Assembly (NCBI GenBank): GCA_015501055.1
Contig: JADNYV010000232.1
Span: 1 to 56,260 of the forward strand
Direction of reading: 5' to 3'
DNA length: 56,260 bases
Source of the DNA: Mucidula mucida
Taxonomy: Eukaryota > Basidiomycota > Agaricomycetes > Agaricales > Physalacriaceae
Shown here: piece after piece, positions 1-11,214 of the stretch
Layout: the number at the start of each line of letters is the position of its first letter
Numbering within the stretch: position 1 is the stretch's first letter
The notes under the pieces: model-generated
The model's database searches: none
What the model was told of the DNA's origin: nothing
What the model saw: the letters and a program-made list of their open reading frames with translations, nothing else
Made by a program: the position numbers and the translations under genes

Positions 1-2129
1 ATTCATAACACACGCGTGGCACAGCAGACGTGTCGTGGAGTTGGGATTGGTAACGAAATGCAGGGTGTCGTATATCGTTGGTGCGTTTATCGTTGTCGTC
101 GTGTGTACTCTGCTCATTTTGTTTCGTAGTTGTGCGTTCCGTGAATAGTGGCGTTGGCTGAGCGTCTGCTGGCGTGTTTGTTGCATCTGGGGGGGTAGGT
201 TTCTTCATCGGCTCTGGTGGCGGCTCCTCTGACTCTCCTTCTAGTCGCAGGAAGCTCCACCAAGTCTCTTCTTTGTCATTCTCTTCAACCGTCAACTTCT
301 CTTCTTCCTTCTTCTCTTCCTCATCCTCAACCACCTCAACTATGGCTGCTGCCGTCGTACTAGCGTGGCCTTTGTCAAACGCCGTGCAATTTAAAAACCC
401 TTCTGAGACGTGGAGGGGACGGGGGCAGTAGAGGTGTTGGCGGGTGCAGCGAGAGGGCCTCCAAACAACTCATCAACAGCACCGCGATAGCCGAGAGTAT
501 GACGACGAATAGGTTTGCCGTTCCGGAAGCAGAGACGCCCATTCTGCTGCATAATGCGTCCCGCATCAAGATACGCCTTCAAGACTTCGCACGCCAACAT
601 GAAGTGCGCGGGATCAAGACAGAAATAGCAGCCCTCCGACTGCGAGGTACCATGGTTGTGGCCGTAAGGTGCGGACATTGTGTTCTGTGGCTGATATTGG
701 GGATTTTTGAACTGATATGTCGTCGTAGAAAATGCAGAACCTTGGGTGGGAGGAGGAGGTGCAGCATGAGCGGCGAGGAATGGCTGCAGCATGGCCTGCA
801 GTGCGTGCGTTTGTGCGAGGCTCATCTTCTCGAGCGTAGCGGCGAGGTCGTCAACCGTTACGGTTTTTGTCCGCACAGCACTGGTGGACTTGGGTGCTGG
901 GGCCTCATCGTCACTGGACTCGGAATCAGATGGTGCGTGCTTGGCGCGACGGGAGGACTTCTTGGGGCAACGTGCGGGAGGGTGATCATCATTGTCGTCG
1001 GATGAGTCGTCGTAGGAGCGCGACTGTAGGACCCATTGGCCAGCCGTCATCACTTTCTCCATTGTAGGAGGCGTGTCGCGGTCCCACGTCGTGTTGGTAA
1101 GACAGATTCTACTCTCTATCTCTCTGCGCGCTGACCGGTGGATGCCTTTCCAGAACCAACGCTGCATTTCCTTCTCTGAAATAACACTTCGCTTTTTCAG
1201 CGCCTTCGCGATTGGCGTAAACGCGCGATGATATTCCTCGAGGCGACACTCAGAGTCCAGTGTCCGCTTCTTCCACTTGTGGGCAAGATCCTTGAGGTCC
1301 CGCATGGAATACTTGCTCTTCTTGAGGACTGGTAGAAGGAGTCGGTGAGATCCTTCTTGAAGACGGCCCAATCACACTTGTCGGCTACCTCGTTATAGCC
1401 ATCGGACGACTTCCACAATCGCTTTGCACTTGCATCGGCATAGCGAATCGCAGCATGGACTTTGTGCGCGTCGGGCACAGTGTACGTTGAGGCAAGGGCC
1501 TCTATCTCAGCGAGGTAGTCGTCAAGTTCTTCTGGCTCGTCAGAGCGGAAGCTGGGTGCATCGTCGGTGTTACGAGATGGAAGAGCACCGAGACCTTTGG
1601 GTGTAGACATGATGGGGGTCGACGATGGTGACTGTGAGGGCGGTGAAGGGGTAGATGGTGATGCTGGACGGGATGGCAATGGTAAGGAAAGTGGAGATGG
1701 CAAGCGGGACGAGCAGAATGGGTCTAGGAATGGGGAATGGGGATGAAAGAGAGCAGTGTCGTTGCCTGATTTGAGCAAGGAAAGCTCGAGGCTGGGAGGC
1801 GATGATGGCAAGGACTTGTCGTCGCCAAAGAGAGGTGATGTATCAAGGAGCGACGGGAGAGTTGGGACAGAGGTGAAAGGGTCTGATGCAGTAAATTCTG
1901 CAACAGCAAACTGTAGGCGCCCAAGGCGTCCGGGGAGATGGAGAGTGGGGGTGTAGACCTGGCTAGGTGTTGCACTAGCGACACGGGCAGCCCGTAGGAT
2001 ATGGTCTGGGTTGTCGACTTCGGGAGCGAGGGGACTGGCGGGGTTAGCGCGCGTATTCTGTTGTCGCGCTATGTTAGAGCGTCGACGGACAGGGATTCGT
2101 GACGGGGGTGGCACGATGGCAGAGAGCAC
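1..2129 (-). pseudogene. Gag of a Ty3/Gypsy-type retroelement, frameshifted, cut by window edge
   Basis: Reading right to left, the likely Gag start is the Met at 1610 (MSTPKGLGALPS); the frame is open upstream to 2129 through a Pro/Ser-rich stretch. An acidic helical segment (EPEELDDYLAEIEALAS) is followed by a capsid-like region with WAVFKKDLTDSFY. At about 1340 the frame must move by one base to continue as PVLKKSKYSMRDLKDLAHKW. It then runs to a CCHC zinc knuckle (CYFCLDPAHFMLAC, spacing C-x2-C-x4-H-x4-C) near 600-640. A second one-base shift in a T-run near 385 would carry it into an acidic frame that is open to base 1. Pol, if present, lies outside the window. Family assignment rests on the knuckle and the general resemblance to mushroom Gag proteins. 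The two shifts make it non-functional as read. Confidence 0.75.
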
Positions 2130-2240
2130 TGACTGCGAGTTTGGGAGACGATGTTCGAACTGCGGTGGGACAGATGTAGAGACATAGTTCTCTCTGAGTG
2201 CAGCGAGCTCAGTTCGGACAGTGCGTGCGTGTGCAAAATG

Positions 2241-2800
2241 GGTGTTTGATACCGGTAGACTACGACAAGAGCTCTATAAGTACTGTAAAGTAATGAAGTC
2301 CACGACGTGCTATTATAGTGAGTTGTGAATGTATGAAACATGTAAGTAAGGAAATGAATACCACGATGTGCTATTAGAGAGACGTGCTATTAAGGAGGTG
2401 TAAGTAATCTAATCGTGAAGTCCAAGCTTATCATGACGGAGAGTCCCGACGAGTCCGACCGACTGTGCGCCTAGCGCGAGGCGCGAACCTACACTGGGTT
2501 GGATGGTGACGGGACTCGGTGAAGGAGACGACTCCGCTCCAGAACTTTCAGGTCGTCGGAGAGGCTCTCGCACATGTACAAACTCCACTTACTTGTTGTG
2601 ATTCGTACCTAATTATTACTTCTTTCTTTGGCCGCGTCTATGTTCCTTAGCCATTTTACTTGTACCAATGTTTCTAGTTATGCTCTGCTACTGTACATGT
2701 GTTGATGGTTGCCGTTGATATACCAAGTATCCCGGGAAATATGCAAGTGATCGAGAGCCATGTCCTCGCCTAACTGGTCATGTTGGGCCAACATACCCCC
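2241..2800 (-). repeat. Possible LTR and primer-binding site of the 1-2129 element
   Basis: Upstream of the Gag frame the minus strand reads CGGTATCAAACACC at 2241-2254. This resembles the initiator-Met primer site (TGGTATCA...) used by many Gypsy elements. The DNA from 2256 to about 2800 is non-coding and ends near the palindrome TGTTGGSCCAACA (about 2783-2795), a plausible LTR terminus. No second LTR is in the window to compare, so both limits are guesses. Confidence 0.3.
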
Positions 2801-3189
2801 GCTCTACACGGCACTCCAGGGCACCGGCTTCCACAGCGCCTTGATAACACTTCACAATTTTGAAAACTCCTCAGCGGCAGCAGCATGGATGGGTCGCCGG
2901 TGAAGCCTTCCCAGCATGTTCTCTCCACCGCGCGCTGCCGTACTGCTTTGGTCGGAGAACAAGTAGCGGCGTTGTCTTACGCATCCACTGGGCTGACACA
3001 AATTAAGAGAGATGAGGAAGGAATCAAGTCAATAGATGGTACATGCATTCCTCTGATAGGCCTCAATTGATTTAACGCAGGTGCATCTCCCTTAGAAGAT
3101 GTCGGTGTCCATAAACGAAGGATATTCACTAAACGATTTCTCTCGTCAGAGACGATATAGACAATCAATTGTTGCGGTGTCTATCGCGT
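2801..3189. other. Non-coding stretch, nothing recognised
   Basis: Only short unassignable frames are present. The C-terminal part of the adjacent KRE6-like gene would be expected here on the minus strand, but I cannot find it, so that gene seems truncated at about 3190. Confidence 0.4.
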
Positions 3190-3990
3190 GAATTCAGCTC
3201 CGATACAGTCTTGTCATCAATCTCAAGATTGTTATCCGTCGCATTGCACCACTTGTAGTGGTAATTGAAGGACTATAAGTCATGAGCAAACTGCCTTCAA
3301 AGACGGAAACCTCTTACACCCCACTGAGCGGATTGCGAGACGTGTCCGCGCTCATTCGACACCTGAGCCTCGAGGATATCGATCTCAGGCGCCGCTTGTT
3401 CTACGAACGTTTTGTCCGAATGCATAGGTCCAGGGTGAGATTCACCGGGGCATGTGCACCTCAATAACTTCTGACCGGGAAGGAAGGACAAGTCTTCAGC
3501 TATCAGAGGTTGTCCCTCAACGGTCTGATTCGACACCGTTCCGACGTCGCAGGAATCGTACGTGTAAGGCCACTATCGCCAATGTCAGTGTATTATTTCC
3601 ATCGCACCATACCATCCAGACTTGCGCCGTAACCCGCACGGCCAAGATTACCCATTGCCCACACGGCAGGCCATAGTCCCGCAATGTTGTTCGCACCAGG
3701 CAAAGTGACTGCGGTCTCAAGCAGACCCCTGGTATAACGAAACTTGTTCCAGGTGGACCTCATCCTGCCTTGCCACGGCAGATTGTGCGTAGGTTTATCT
3801 GAGAGAGTGATACACAATGCGCCATCCTTCGTTGTTATCGCTGCAGGATCATACCATTCTATGTTGTTTGTCAATCAATAACGCAGATCAACAGCTTCCC
3901 AGTAGGTATCCTCGCCAGGATAGGAGGAACATATCTTCGTTCTTCGTTGAGATTGCTCTCTATTACAAGCAAGTGCGCTGATCTACGGCG
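3190..3990 (-). pseudogene. KRE6/SKN1-like GH16 beta-glucan synthesis protein, partial and broken
   Basis: KRE6/SKN1 proteins are type II membrane proteins of the secretory pathway needed for beta-1,6-glucan in the wall. Only the middle of the GH16 domain remains. Exon pieces on the minus strand: about 3990-3608 (YPGEDTYWEAVDLRY, stop, NIEWYDPAAITTKDG, GLWPAVWAMGNLGRAGYGA), 3572-3318 (WPYTYDSCDVGTVSNQT, CTCPGESHPGP, then the catalytic motif EIDILE) and 3272-about 3190 (SFNYHYKWCNATDNN). The junctions DGM|WPY and QWG|SFN are in frame with GT-AG borders, although the first intron would be only 35 nt. A TGA stands where the family has Trp (DLRY*LTNN), and a frameshift near 3965 separates the upstream SNLNEERRYV piece. 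The N-terminal transmembrane part and the C-terminus are missing. A dead fragment seems clear. Confidence 0.8.
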
Positions 3991-5089
3991 CCTTCTGTGC
4001 CCTTCATAGATTGTGCTACGTTCCGTACACATTCCTACAGTTAATTGTATTTTCCATTTCCTGTCTTGGTCGTTCTTTCCAAAACCACCGCTTGCTTTTG
4101 TCATACATTCGAATCGCATACCCTATGGATGTCTAGCTATATACAAATTATTCGCTGCCCAAGATATGTAAAGAGTAATCATTAGCAGCGCACGAGTGTG
4201 AAGATGTTAACCATGGTATACACAGCAATGCGGCGCGAGAACAATGTTCAAATAAAGACAAATGTGAAAGCTAACGAAGCGGTACGCGCGATAAAAGTCA
4301 CAGGAGGAAACCGACTACTTTCTCTGTATAGCAAAACATATTTTAGATGTTATGGTAGAGGTAGGAGGATCCAAATGCCACAGAGTCGCCAGGCTTGGGG
4401 GCACTGGGCAGTAATTATGTATGTACGAACCACCTAGCTTCTCGTTGTGAATTGAGACCTCCAACGTTCTGTAGGGAGAACGTACTGCGGAATTCACGAA
4501 GTCGAATACAATCCGATTCGAAGAAGCGTGGTCTGCGCGCCACAGACAGAATATCCAGAACGCCTCGAATAAGGCATAGAGAGCGTATGGTCACGATTTC
4601 GCCTAGTTGATACATGTCGCGACAATCGTGTTCAGCGCTTAGGCGGAAACATTACTATCTTTTCTCAGTAACGACTGCTAGCCTTTCCGCTCCGAATATT
4701 TCCCGTCAAGAGTGCAAAGTAACGACCAAGCATCTCCCGGAGCCACGAACTACAAACTGTCAGAACGGGTATACTCAGAGCTGGACCGAAGCGTACCCAA
4801 GATTATTGAGGAGTGAATTGATGGGGTGTCCTGCCGAGGAGTATCGGCGATTGAACACGAAGACTGCTGGTTGGGCATACATGGATTCAAGGGCGGTGAT
4901 ACCAAAGCCTTCTTTAGGCGCCGCTGGAACAAAGGTATAGACTACGCCTTGTCCGAAGCAGGATACCGACGAGTGTCTCCAAAGACGACGCTGCGGAGAC
5001 GAGGCCGACACCGATGGCCTGCCTCTCTGCGAATCTCTTGAATAGCCCATCGCAATGAAAAAGGAAACGTTCCCATAGCGCGATCTAGC
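3991..5089. other. No gene recognised
   Basis: Only short frames on both strands. A minus-strand frame at 4775-5050 contains EGFGITALESMY, which loosely resembles a glycosyltransferase GT4 signature, but there is no supporting context. The upstream exons of the KRE6 remnant were not found here. Confidence 0.4.
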
Positions 5090-5560
5090 GAGCGGTCCGG
5101 GTGGGCTGGTGAATTTACGAGTCTGGAACGCAACGCACAGAGGAGAGCAAACGCTTGTCTAGAGGAACGGATGGTCTTCGGGCGTTCGTTGCGAAAACCA
5201 TCGCTGATGAATAAAACAGAAAGCTCAGCCCGTCAATGCAATGCGCTAAATAAACGTACTACCGGTAGGCCTTTTTTCTTTTGCTCTAATCGACGAACTA
5301 TGTATCTCTCCATCTACTGGCCATCTCGAACGCCACCCCAATGTCGGGATTTATTTTCACCAGGATCTAGTATCGCGTCCATGTCGGGTCAGCCAATCGA
5401 CTCGGAAAGTTCATAATGGTGCCATAGATGGATTATGGTGGGAATGCAGGTCAAAGCAGACGAAAGACGCGTATAATCCGAGGTGAGGGCAAAGAGTGAT
5501 GATGGCAGGAGCAAACCCTAATCCCACCCCACATGCTTTCCCTCTTACCACCATCTCTTG
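5090..5560. repeat. Dispersed repeat R2, copy 1
   Basis: Shares ordered blocks with 9.7-10.45, 19.4-20.1 and 46.4-47.2 kb: a T-rich block followed by gctctaatcg, then ccccaatgtcggga (about 5337), a block around tcggaaagttcataatggt ending gtgccatag, then gatgatggcaggagcaaa (about 5498). I see no long frame or terminal repeats. It may be a decayed element or part of the NLR duplication cassette. Confidence 0.6.
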
Positions 5561-6379
5561 GTCACCGTCTGCCCGGAATACCCTGCTCAAAAGAGCCTCA
5601 CTAAGAAGTTCATGCTGTGAGGTACGTTCCTCTTCTCATTGACACAACGCTGTTAAGCCATCATTTCCTGCGGGTAGTCTCGAGATCCAAACTCTAAACG
5701 AGGAGGAGGATAATTGTTCCTCCTTAGTATAGAGCTGCGGGATCTTCTGCTGTTCCTTTCCCTTCTCAAGATGTCAACGTCGACAATTGATCTAGATAAC
5801 TTCATCGCTCCATGAGAATTTACGACACATAACTCATACATGTGTTCGAAGAGGATCATGGCGAAGTGTGCCTTCAACGGACTGCCACAGACTTTTCCAA
5901 AAGCACTGCGTCCAACCGCGCTGTAGAGATACAGTACTCATATCTAGTTGTCGATCAAACTATCGTTCAGATTCTCTTCCCATTACGAGCTCGTAGACCT
6001 CAGCTAAATTACACTCATTCTGTCGGCATCTATCGATGTCAAACATCCATTTTCGAAGCAACGCTGGATAAATATACAGTAGATGTATCGGTGAAGTGAT
6101 TAAATACGAGATATGCGGAATTGCACAACATGCGAAAAAGAAATGATGGTGGGTAGGCCTAAACTGCGAAGACCCCTTGGGCGTACGTAAGACTTGAAAG
6201 TCACGAAGGAAGCCAGAGTCGTCTCCTCCCCTTCCGTCGTCGCTTCGTCCAGGCTAGTTTCGAGGGCGAATGACCGCTACAGACTGCCCCCTGCTGATGG
6301 CTCGTCTCGGCATCGCGACGTCACTCCTCCTCCTCGACCTATCGCCCTCCGCATCACTACAACGATAAGCATCAATAAA
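5561..6379. other. No gene recognised; 3' flank of NLR-A
   Basis: Short frames only. The terminal exon found 3' of the other NLR copies is not visible here, so copy A appears to have lost it. Confidence 0.4.
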
Positions 6380-8817
6380 TCACAGCAACTGATACAATAA
6401 AAATTCACTTGAATTCCCGTTACTCCCATCCGGATCCACGGCAACTACCACTCCGTCGCTGTGTACTTGCATGTCCGGCCGCGCATTGATTGATTGTATA
6501 CATTTTTCTTCTGCATAGGAGACCAATATGCGATCGAGTGTTTCGTGTCTACAGATGCGGAGCGCCTCATTGAAGCGCTGGACATCTGGAGGTGCAGTCC
6601 GCATCATATATGCCATGACATTTATGTGCCTGCAATAACATGCAACCAGTAAAGGATCATGGACAAAAGGTGCAAGCTCGGGGTAATCCTTAACAAGCGC
6701 TGCTCTGGCTGCAGGAGTTGAGAGGAGAGATACCACATGTTCAAGCTCCTCCGGTTCCCTCATTGCACATATTATCCAATGCCAGCAAGTGATATTCAAT
6801 CTTAACTCATCAAGAGGGATTGTCAGAACAGAATATCCCAATTTAAGACAGAGATCACTACGGTTGGGATTCTCCGGAAAGAGTTCTGCCCAGTGAGCGG
6901 TGATATATTCATGCACAGAATAATCTGGAACAAGCCTGTTAGCTCATCGGTAGAGTAGATAACAAGATCACACACGTATGAAATCAAGACAAGAATAAAG
7001 ATTAGTGCTCCTACGAACAAGACCGTGGCAACAGTGCAAAATAGTGTCGATATCCGGATATTGGGTCTTGTCTCCTCCCGCAAGCACATGTTGTACATGC
7101 TCAACACCCAAAAATGCGAATGTAGTGCAACCATAGCCAGTGTGCGACACACCAACTCGTTCTTCCGTTTACCCTGATCACGGACTCGCTGGAACGTCAA
7201 CTTGTACGCGTCGTCCAACGTGCGCGGCAGGGAATCAAGAATAGCAACGACGTCGCGTTGACAGGTAACGTCGCGCTCCAATTCGCGGAGCTGCAACGAG
7301 GCCAAGAGAAACATGCCATCTGCCTTCTCAACGATTTTCGCTCTTATTGTATCCTTCAACGCATCGTCCGCCCAGGCACCTTTGAGCTTTGGCAAGGTTG
7401 CGTCAACGGCAACGAGGATATCATGGTCCGAAGCGCGAATCTTGATGGATGGGTATTCCTCAATCTCTGTAAAGACTGGTCGCGACGTGATGAGGACGCG
7501 AAACGAGGAATGGAGATGCTGGAGGACGCGTAGAAGGTCCGAGCCAAATGGACATTCGTCCAGGGCGTCAACGACGATATAGATAGGTCGCCTATGAGAG
7601 GCCGCTATCTCGTCCAGGAAGACGGTAAGTGAATCGGGACTGGGATCCGTTTTACTCCAGTACAACTCGCAGATGGTGCGCGGAACCTTGAAGGTCTTCT
7701 CGATGAGCTGGCGAAGCATACCACCGAGAACGGCATATGGTGTTGTGAAAATGTTCGAAGAGTATCGGCAGAACACCGAGAGGACGATGTTGCCTGGCGT
7801 GGATTGGAGATGTTCGACGATCAGTGCCCTGGAAAGGGACACATCAATGATTCAGTGAGGCATCGACGAGAGACAACGCACGCCATGAAGGATTTCCCGG
7901 CGCCAGCTATAATCATGTGTAAGTATGGATTCATTTCGAGGATATAACTAACGCACGGTGCCCGTAACACCACAATGTCCGGTTCGCAGACTCTGTATCG
8001 CGCCACGCAATAAAGGTAGCGTGGCAGATCATCCACATCCCTGTTCCTAATAGTTTCTTCTCCAGAAGTTGCTTGCTGTCACTGGTATAGTCGTTTTTGG
8101 AGATGAACTTCGCTATTTTGAGACGATCCTTATCTGAAATTGGACGCATCAATCTCACATGGACTCGAGAATGCTAAAATTTGCTTACTGCTGAGGTTGA
8201 CCTCTACATCATCAAGCTTTCCGCCGATAACAGCCTGATACCTGTCTATAATGTGAAGGTTTCCGTCCATGAAGTCCTGCTTTCCGTCCAAAACATCCAG
8301 CTTGGCGTCCATGACGTTCTGCTGTTTGCTACAAGGTATCAGCACGCGTATTGCATCGACCACGAATAACTCACAACATATCGTGCTGAATGGCGAGCCC
8401 AATCCGGCTCTTGTAGCGCTCGAGGTCGAGAAGTAAGTCCTTGGCTTCCGCCTTGTCAATAGTCCACCACAACGCAGCGGCCCCCCGCCTCCCCAAGACC
8501 TTGAACCTAGTTGCTTTGGGATCGGAGGTTCCATAGGTCAATACGTCCTTGATGCGGTCGAGTGTTTCGTCTACCACTTTGGCGAACGGCCGCGACGGAT
8601 CCAAGAGCTGGGCCAGCCGATCCATCGAGGTTCGGTCACCGGCAACACCAGGCGTGTTGGCGAGTCGTTGAAGAGCCTGAAGCTCGGGCTCTAAGGAGCG
8701 AACCTCATCGAGAAGCCTACGACGTTCCGCGGTCGAGTGCCTAACATCAAATGTATAGTCGTACAGCGTCTTGCAGTTCTGGATTAGGGAGATGATAGAT
8801 GTGGGATCAAAAGACAT
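6380..8817 (-). pseudogene. NLR-A: Helo_like_N/NACHT protein with one frameshift and lost last exon
   Basis: Exons on the minus strand: 8817-8375 (MSFDPTSIISLIQ; N-terminal helical domain like the Helo_like_N domain of fungal STAND proteins), 8328-8189 (six heptads), 8133-7957 (ends WCYGH), 7906-7882 (25 nt, Walker A; spliced GHPGAGKS), 7828-6976 (NACHT, Walker B IYIVVDALDEC, sensor-like VLITSRP), and 6924 to about 6405 (HYSVHEY-type start, then C-terminal region). The NACHT exon is 853 nt, while the in-frame copies C and E have 854 and 848. A one-base change in the A5 run at 7111-7115 explains why the frame must jump from HSHFWVL to VEHVQHVL. Reading simply ends at 6380 because the exon-6 donor is altered and no exon 7 is found. 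NLR STAND proteins sense non-self and trigger cell death; that role is inferred from the family. Copy A is closest to B. Confidence 0.8.
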
Positions 8818-9510
8818 GGCAAGAATGAGCACAAGATAGTCGATGTGGTATGGTGATGGTGGTGGATGCGAACACCCACGGTGTTTACTCTGATCTGCTC
8901 GTGTAGGCACCACATGATTGAGAGCGACTTCGTGGCCGGAAGCATTAGCATCGCCACGGCGCGACACTCTGGACAATTCAACTGTTGTGAGCTGGCATCA
9001 AGCAGAGAATTGGCTATATCTTGAGGGGTCGGAGTGGACGAGGACATTCGCGTGGGCATGCTCCACCAAGAAAACGCCGTCTACATTCATGATGGTTTTA
9101 ACTAAAACAACTTGACCGCTCGAGAGGGAGGGTTCATTGCCTGAGTGAATTGCCGGTCATTATACACAGCGACGCGTCGAGAGATGCTAGATCTGTGGAA
9201 GAACTTATCAGCGACGCGTCCCGGAGTAGTATCAATGGAAACTACATACCGTCACTCGAAATCCAAGACGGAAAATAAGCAAGTTCACTTGACTTGATCA
9301 CGATTCACCAGCTCTTTGTATTGACAACGACAGGGATTAAGCGCGGTCCCTCCCGTACGCGACCAGAAATGGCGAACATCAGGGAACACGCCGCCATGGA
9401 TGAACCAAGCTGGATTGTCAGGACTCGGAAGAGCTCCTCCGAGTTTGGAAAGTGCACCCTAGCAGGAGAGCGAGCACGGAAATCCGCAACGCCTGAGCTA
9501 TAACGTTCCG
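8818..9510. other. 5' flank of NLR-A
   Basis: The first about 250 bases are nearly shared with the DNA upstream of copies B (15994-16180) and E (50423-50600), including ctgatctgctcgtgtagg and a block around cacatgattgagagcgactt. They probably hold the common promoter and 5' leader. No TATA-like element can be defended. From about 9100 onward nothing was recognised. Confidence 0.5.
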
Positions 9511-10450
9511 ATTGACTAGTGCAGGTGAACTTATACGATACCTCAGCAGATTATTCATCATACAAAGAGAAAACGTACCTTCGAGTTTGCTCGCTGCAAA
9601 TCAAATTCCGAAGCCGCAGCAACGCGCTCCGCCGTTCCAGCTCAAGCTGTCTTCGCAGGCCTGTGGTACTGAGAGTCGGGGGCCGTAGGTGCCGCACTGG
9701 AGCGATATTCAACAACATTGGGATGGCGGTGAAGGTCTATGAACTCTAGAAATCCGCGACAGTGCCGCAATTGGGATCACAACAGGGCGAAACACTTATA
9801 ATCTGTGAATTTGAGCTCAGAGGGAAGGCGATGATGGAACGACAGATGGGGTCGTATCCTTCAAGGGCGGGAAATATAGTGAGCGTTATGCCAGTCATTC
9901 CTACCGGACAAGTCGAGAAAGCGCAGTTCGAATTAAATCCGTGTAGACTAGTCCTGATAGATGCACATAACCTAGAACAAAGGGCTCAGCGGGTCGTTGT
10001 CAACACGCGAATGAAACGTACCGCTAAGCCTTTTTTTTGCTCTAATCGCTTAAGTCTCTCATCTGCTCGCTGCCGTGAACGGCGTCGACGCTACCCCAAT
10101 GTCGGGACGCATGACCACCAGGAGCTAGCGTCCATGTCGGGTCTGTCAAAAAGGCCATTCAACTCGGAGAGGTCGCAGTGGTGCCATAGTCGGAATCACG
10201 GAGGCAGGTCAAAGTAGGATACAAATGCGTATACTCAACCCGGAGAGAGGGTAGAGAGTTGGCAGAGAGTGATGATGGCAAGAGCAATCGCGAACGTTCA
10301 TGAACTCCGAGAATTCGCGACGGTGCCGTTGTCGAGATTAAGGAGGAAACACACGACAGAGCAGGATAAAAGGCGCGTAAAATCTGTGAATTCAAGCATG
10401 TCGTGATGATGGCAGGAGGAAAGCCTAATCGGGCGTGTACCCTTTCACCA
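9511..10450. repeat. Dispersed repeat R2, copy 2
   Basis: Same block order as the copy at 5.1-5.5 kb: ccccaatgtcggga at about 10094, gcagtggtgccatag at about 10175, and gatgatggcaagagcaa / gatgatggcaggaggaaagcc at about 10270 and 10403. The left part (gactagtgcaggt, then cctcagcagattattcatc) recurs at 21597-21645. No coding potential recognised. Confidence 0.55.
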
Positions 10451-11050
10451 TCACGACCGTGGATACGCCTACAATGCCTAATTCGTCGACCAGCCGCAAG
10501 AGCCCACTGCCGAAATTGCCCAAAAAGGACGCGTCGTAAAATGCCATGTCTTGCCAACGTTTCGGACACGCTCTCTCAGTGTATATGCTGCAAGTCTGCT
10601 GGAACTCGTGGAAGAAAAGTTGTACTGCGGTAAACGATGTGAACAAGACCATAGCATAGACTTTGGGCATACGCCATGGTACGTCTACGAAAATTTTCAT
10701 AATCAAACCAATCCGTACAACTTCATAGGTCGCATTTCACCAATGGACCGCGGCTCCTCGCACCTCGCACTAGGCCAACGTCGAGAAAGTGCTTTCTTCG
10801 TCGCAGCATCACTGAGGCGCCGACATTTGGGCACTTATGGATCTCCTCTTTTCCACCCGGCCTACTCCAAATCCACTCCCATTAAAATTATAGCGAGGCG
10901 AGGCGACCGTAAACCCTAGTATAACCCTTCCCCCCCCTCTCCTCGCCATTCGGCTGAATCTTGTGACGTACGCAGTGCGGGGTAGTCGAGGACGGGCGCG
11001 GTACGCGCTAGGTCGTCGCGGGAGGACTCCGGGAAACCACGGGAGGAGGA
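10451..11050. other. No gene recognised
   Basis: A plus-strand frame of 122 codons (10551-10919) has no recognisable motif. Part of it (aggcgccgac, then ctccaaatccac) recurs at 21840-21905 within repeat R1, so it is likely repeat-derived. Confidence 0.4.
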
Positions 11051-11214
11051 GACCTGTAGCAGTAAATAAGATATAGGTCTCAGACGATGGTGGTAAAGTC
11101 TGATATTATACCTGTAGCAGTAAATAAGATATAGCTACAGGTTCTGTAAGTATACAATGAATAATAATAGAACTGTTTAGTACTCACGTCTCAGACGATG
11201 GTGGTAAAGTCTGA
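11051..11214. repeat. Local direct repeats
   Basis: Two interleaved direct repeats. The block starting cctgtagcagtaaataag occurs at about 11052 and about 11111. The block starting gtctcagacgatggtgg occurs at about 11080 and about 11188. This looks like a recent local duplication. Confidence 0.7.

Noticed and set aside
499..1005. 168-codon plus-strand frame
   Set aside because: Antisense shadow of the Gag frame, which has a CCHC knuckle and coherent composition.
2420..2500. Possible hammerhead-like ribozyme around gagtcccgacgagtccgacc
   Set aside because: The conserved CUGAUGA and GAAA core elements are not present in the required order on either strand.
4775..5050. Minus-strand frame with EGFGITALESMY, possibly a GT4 glycosyltransferase
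   Set aside because: A single short resemblance with no other motif, splice-compatible neighbour or donor-binding context; probably chance.
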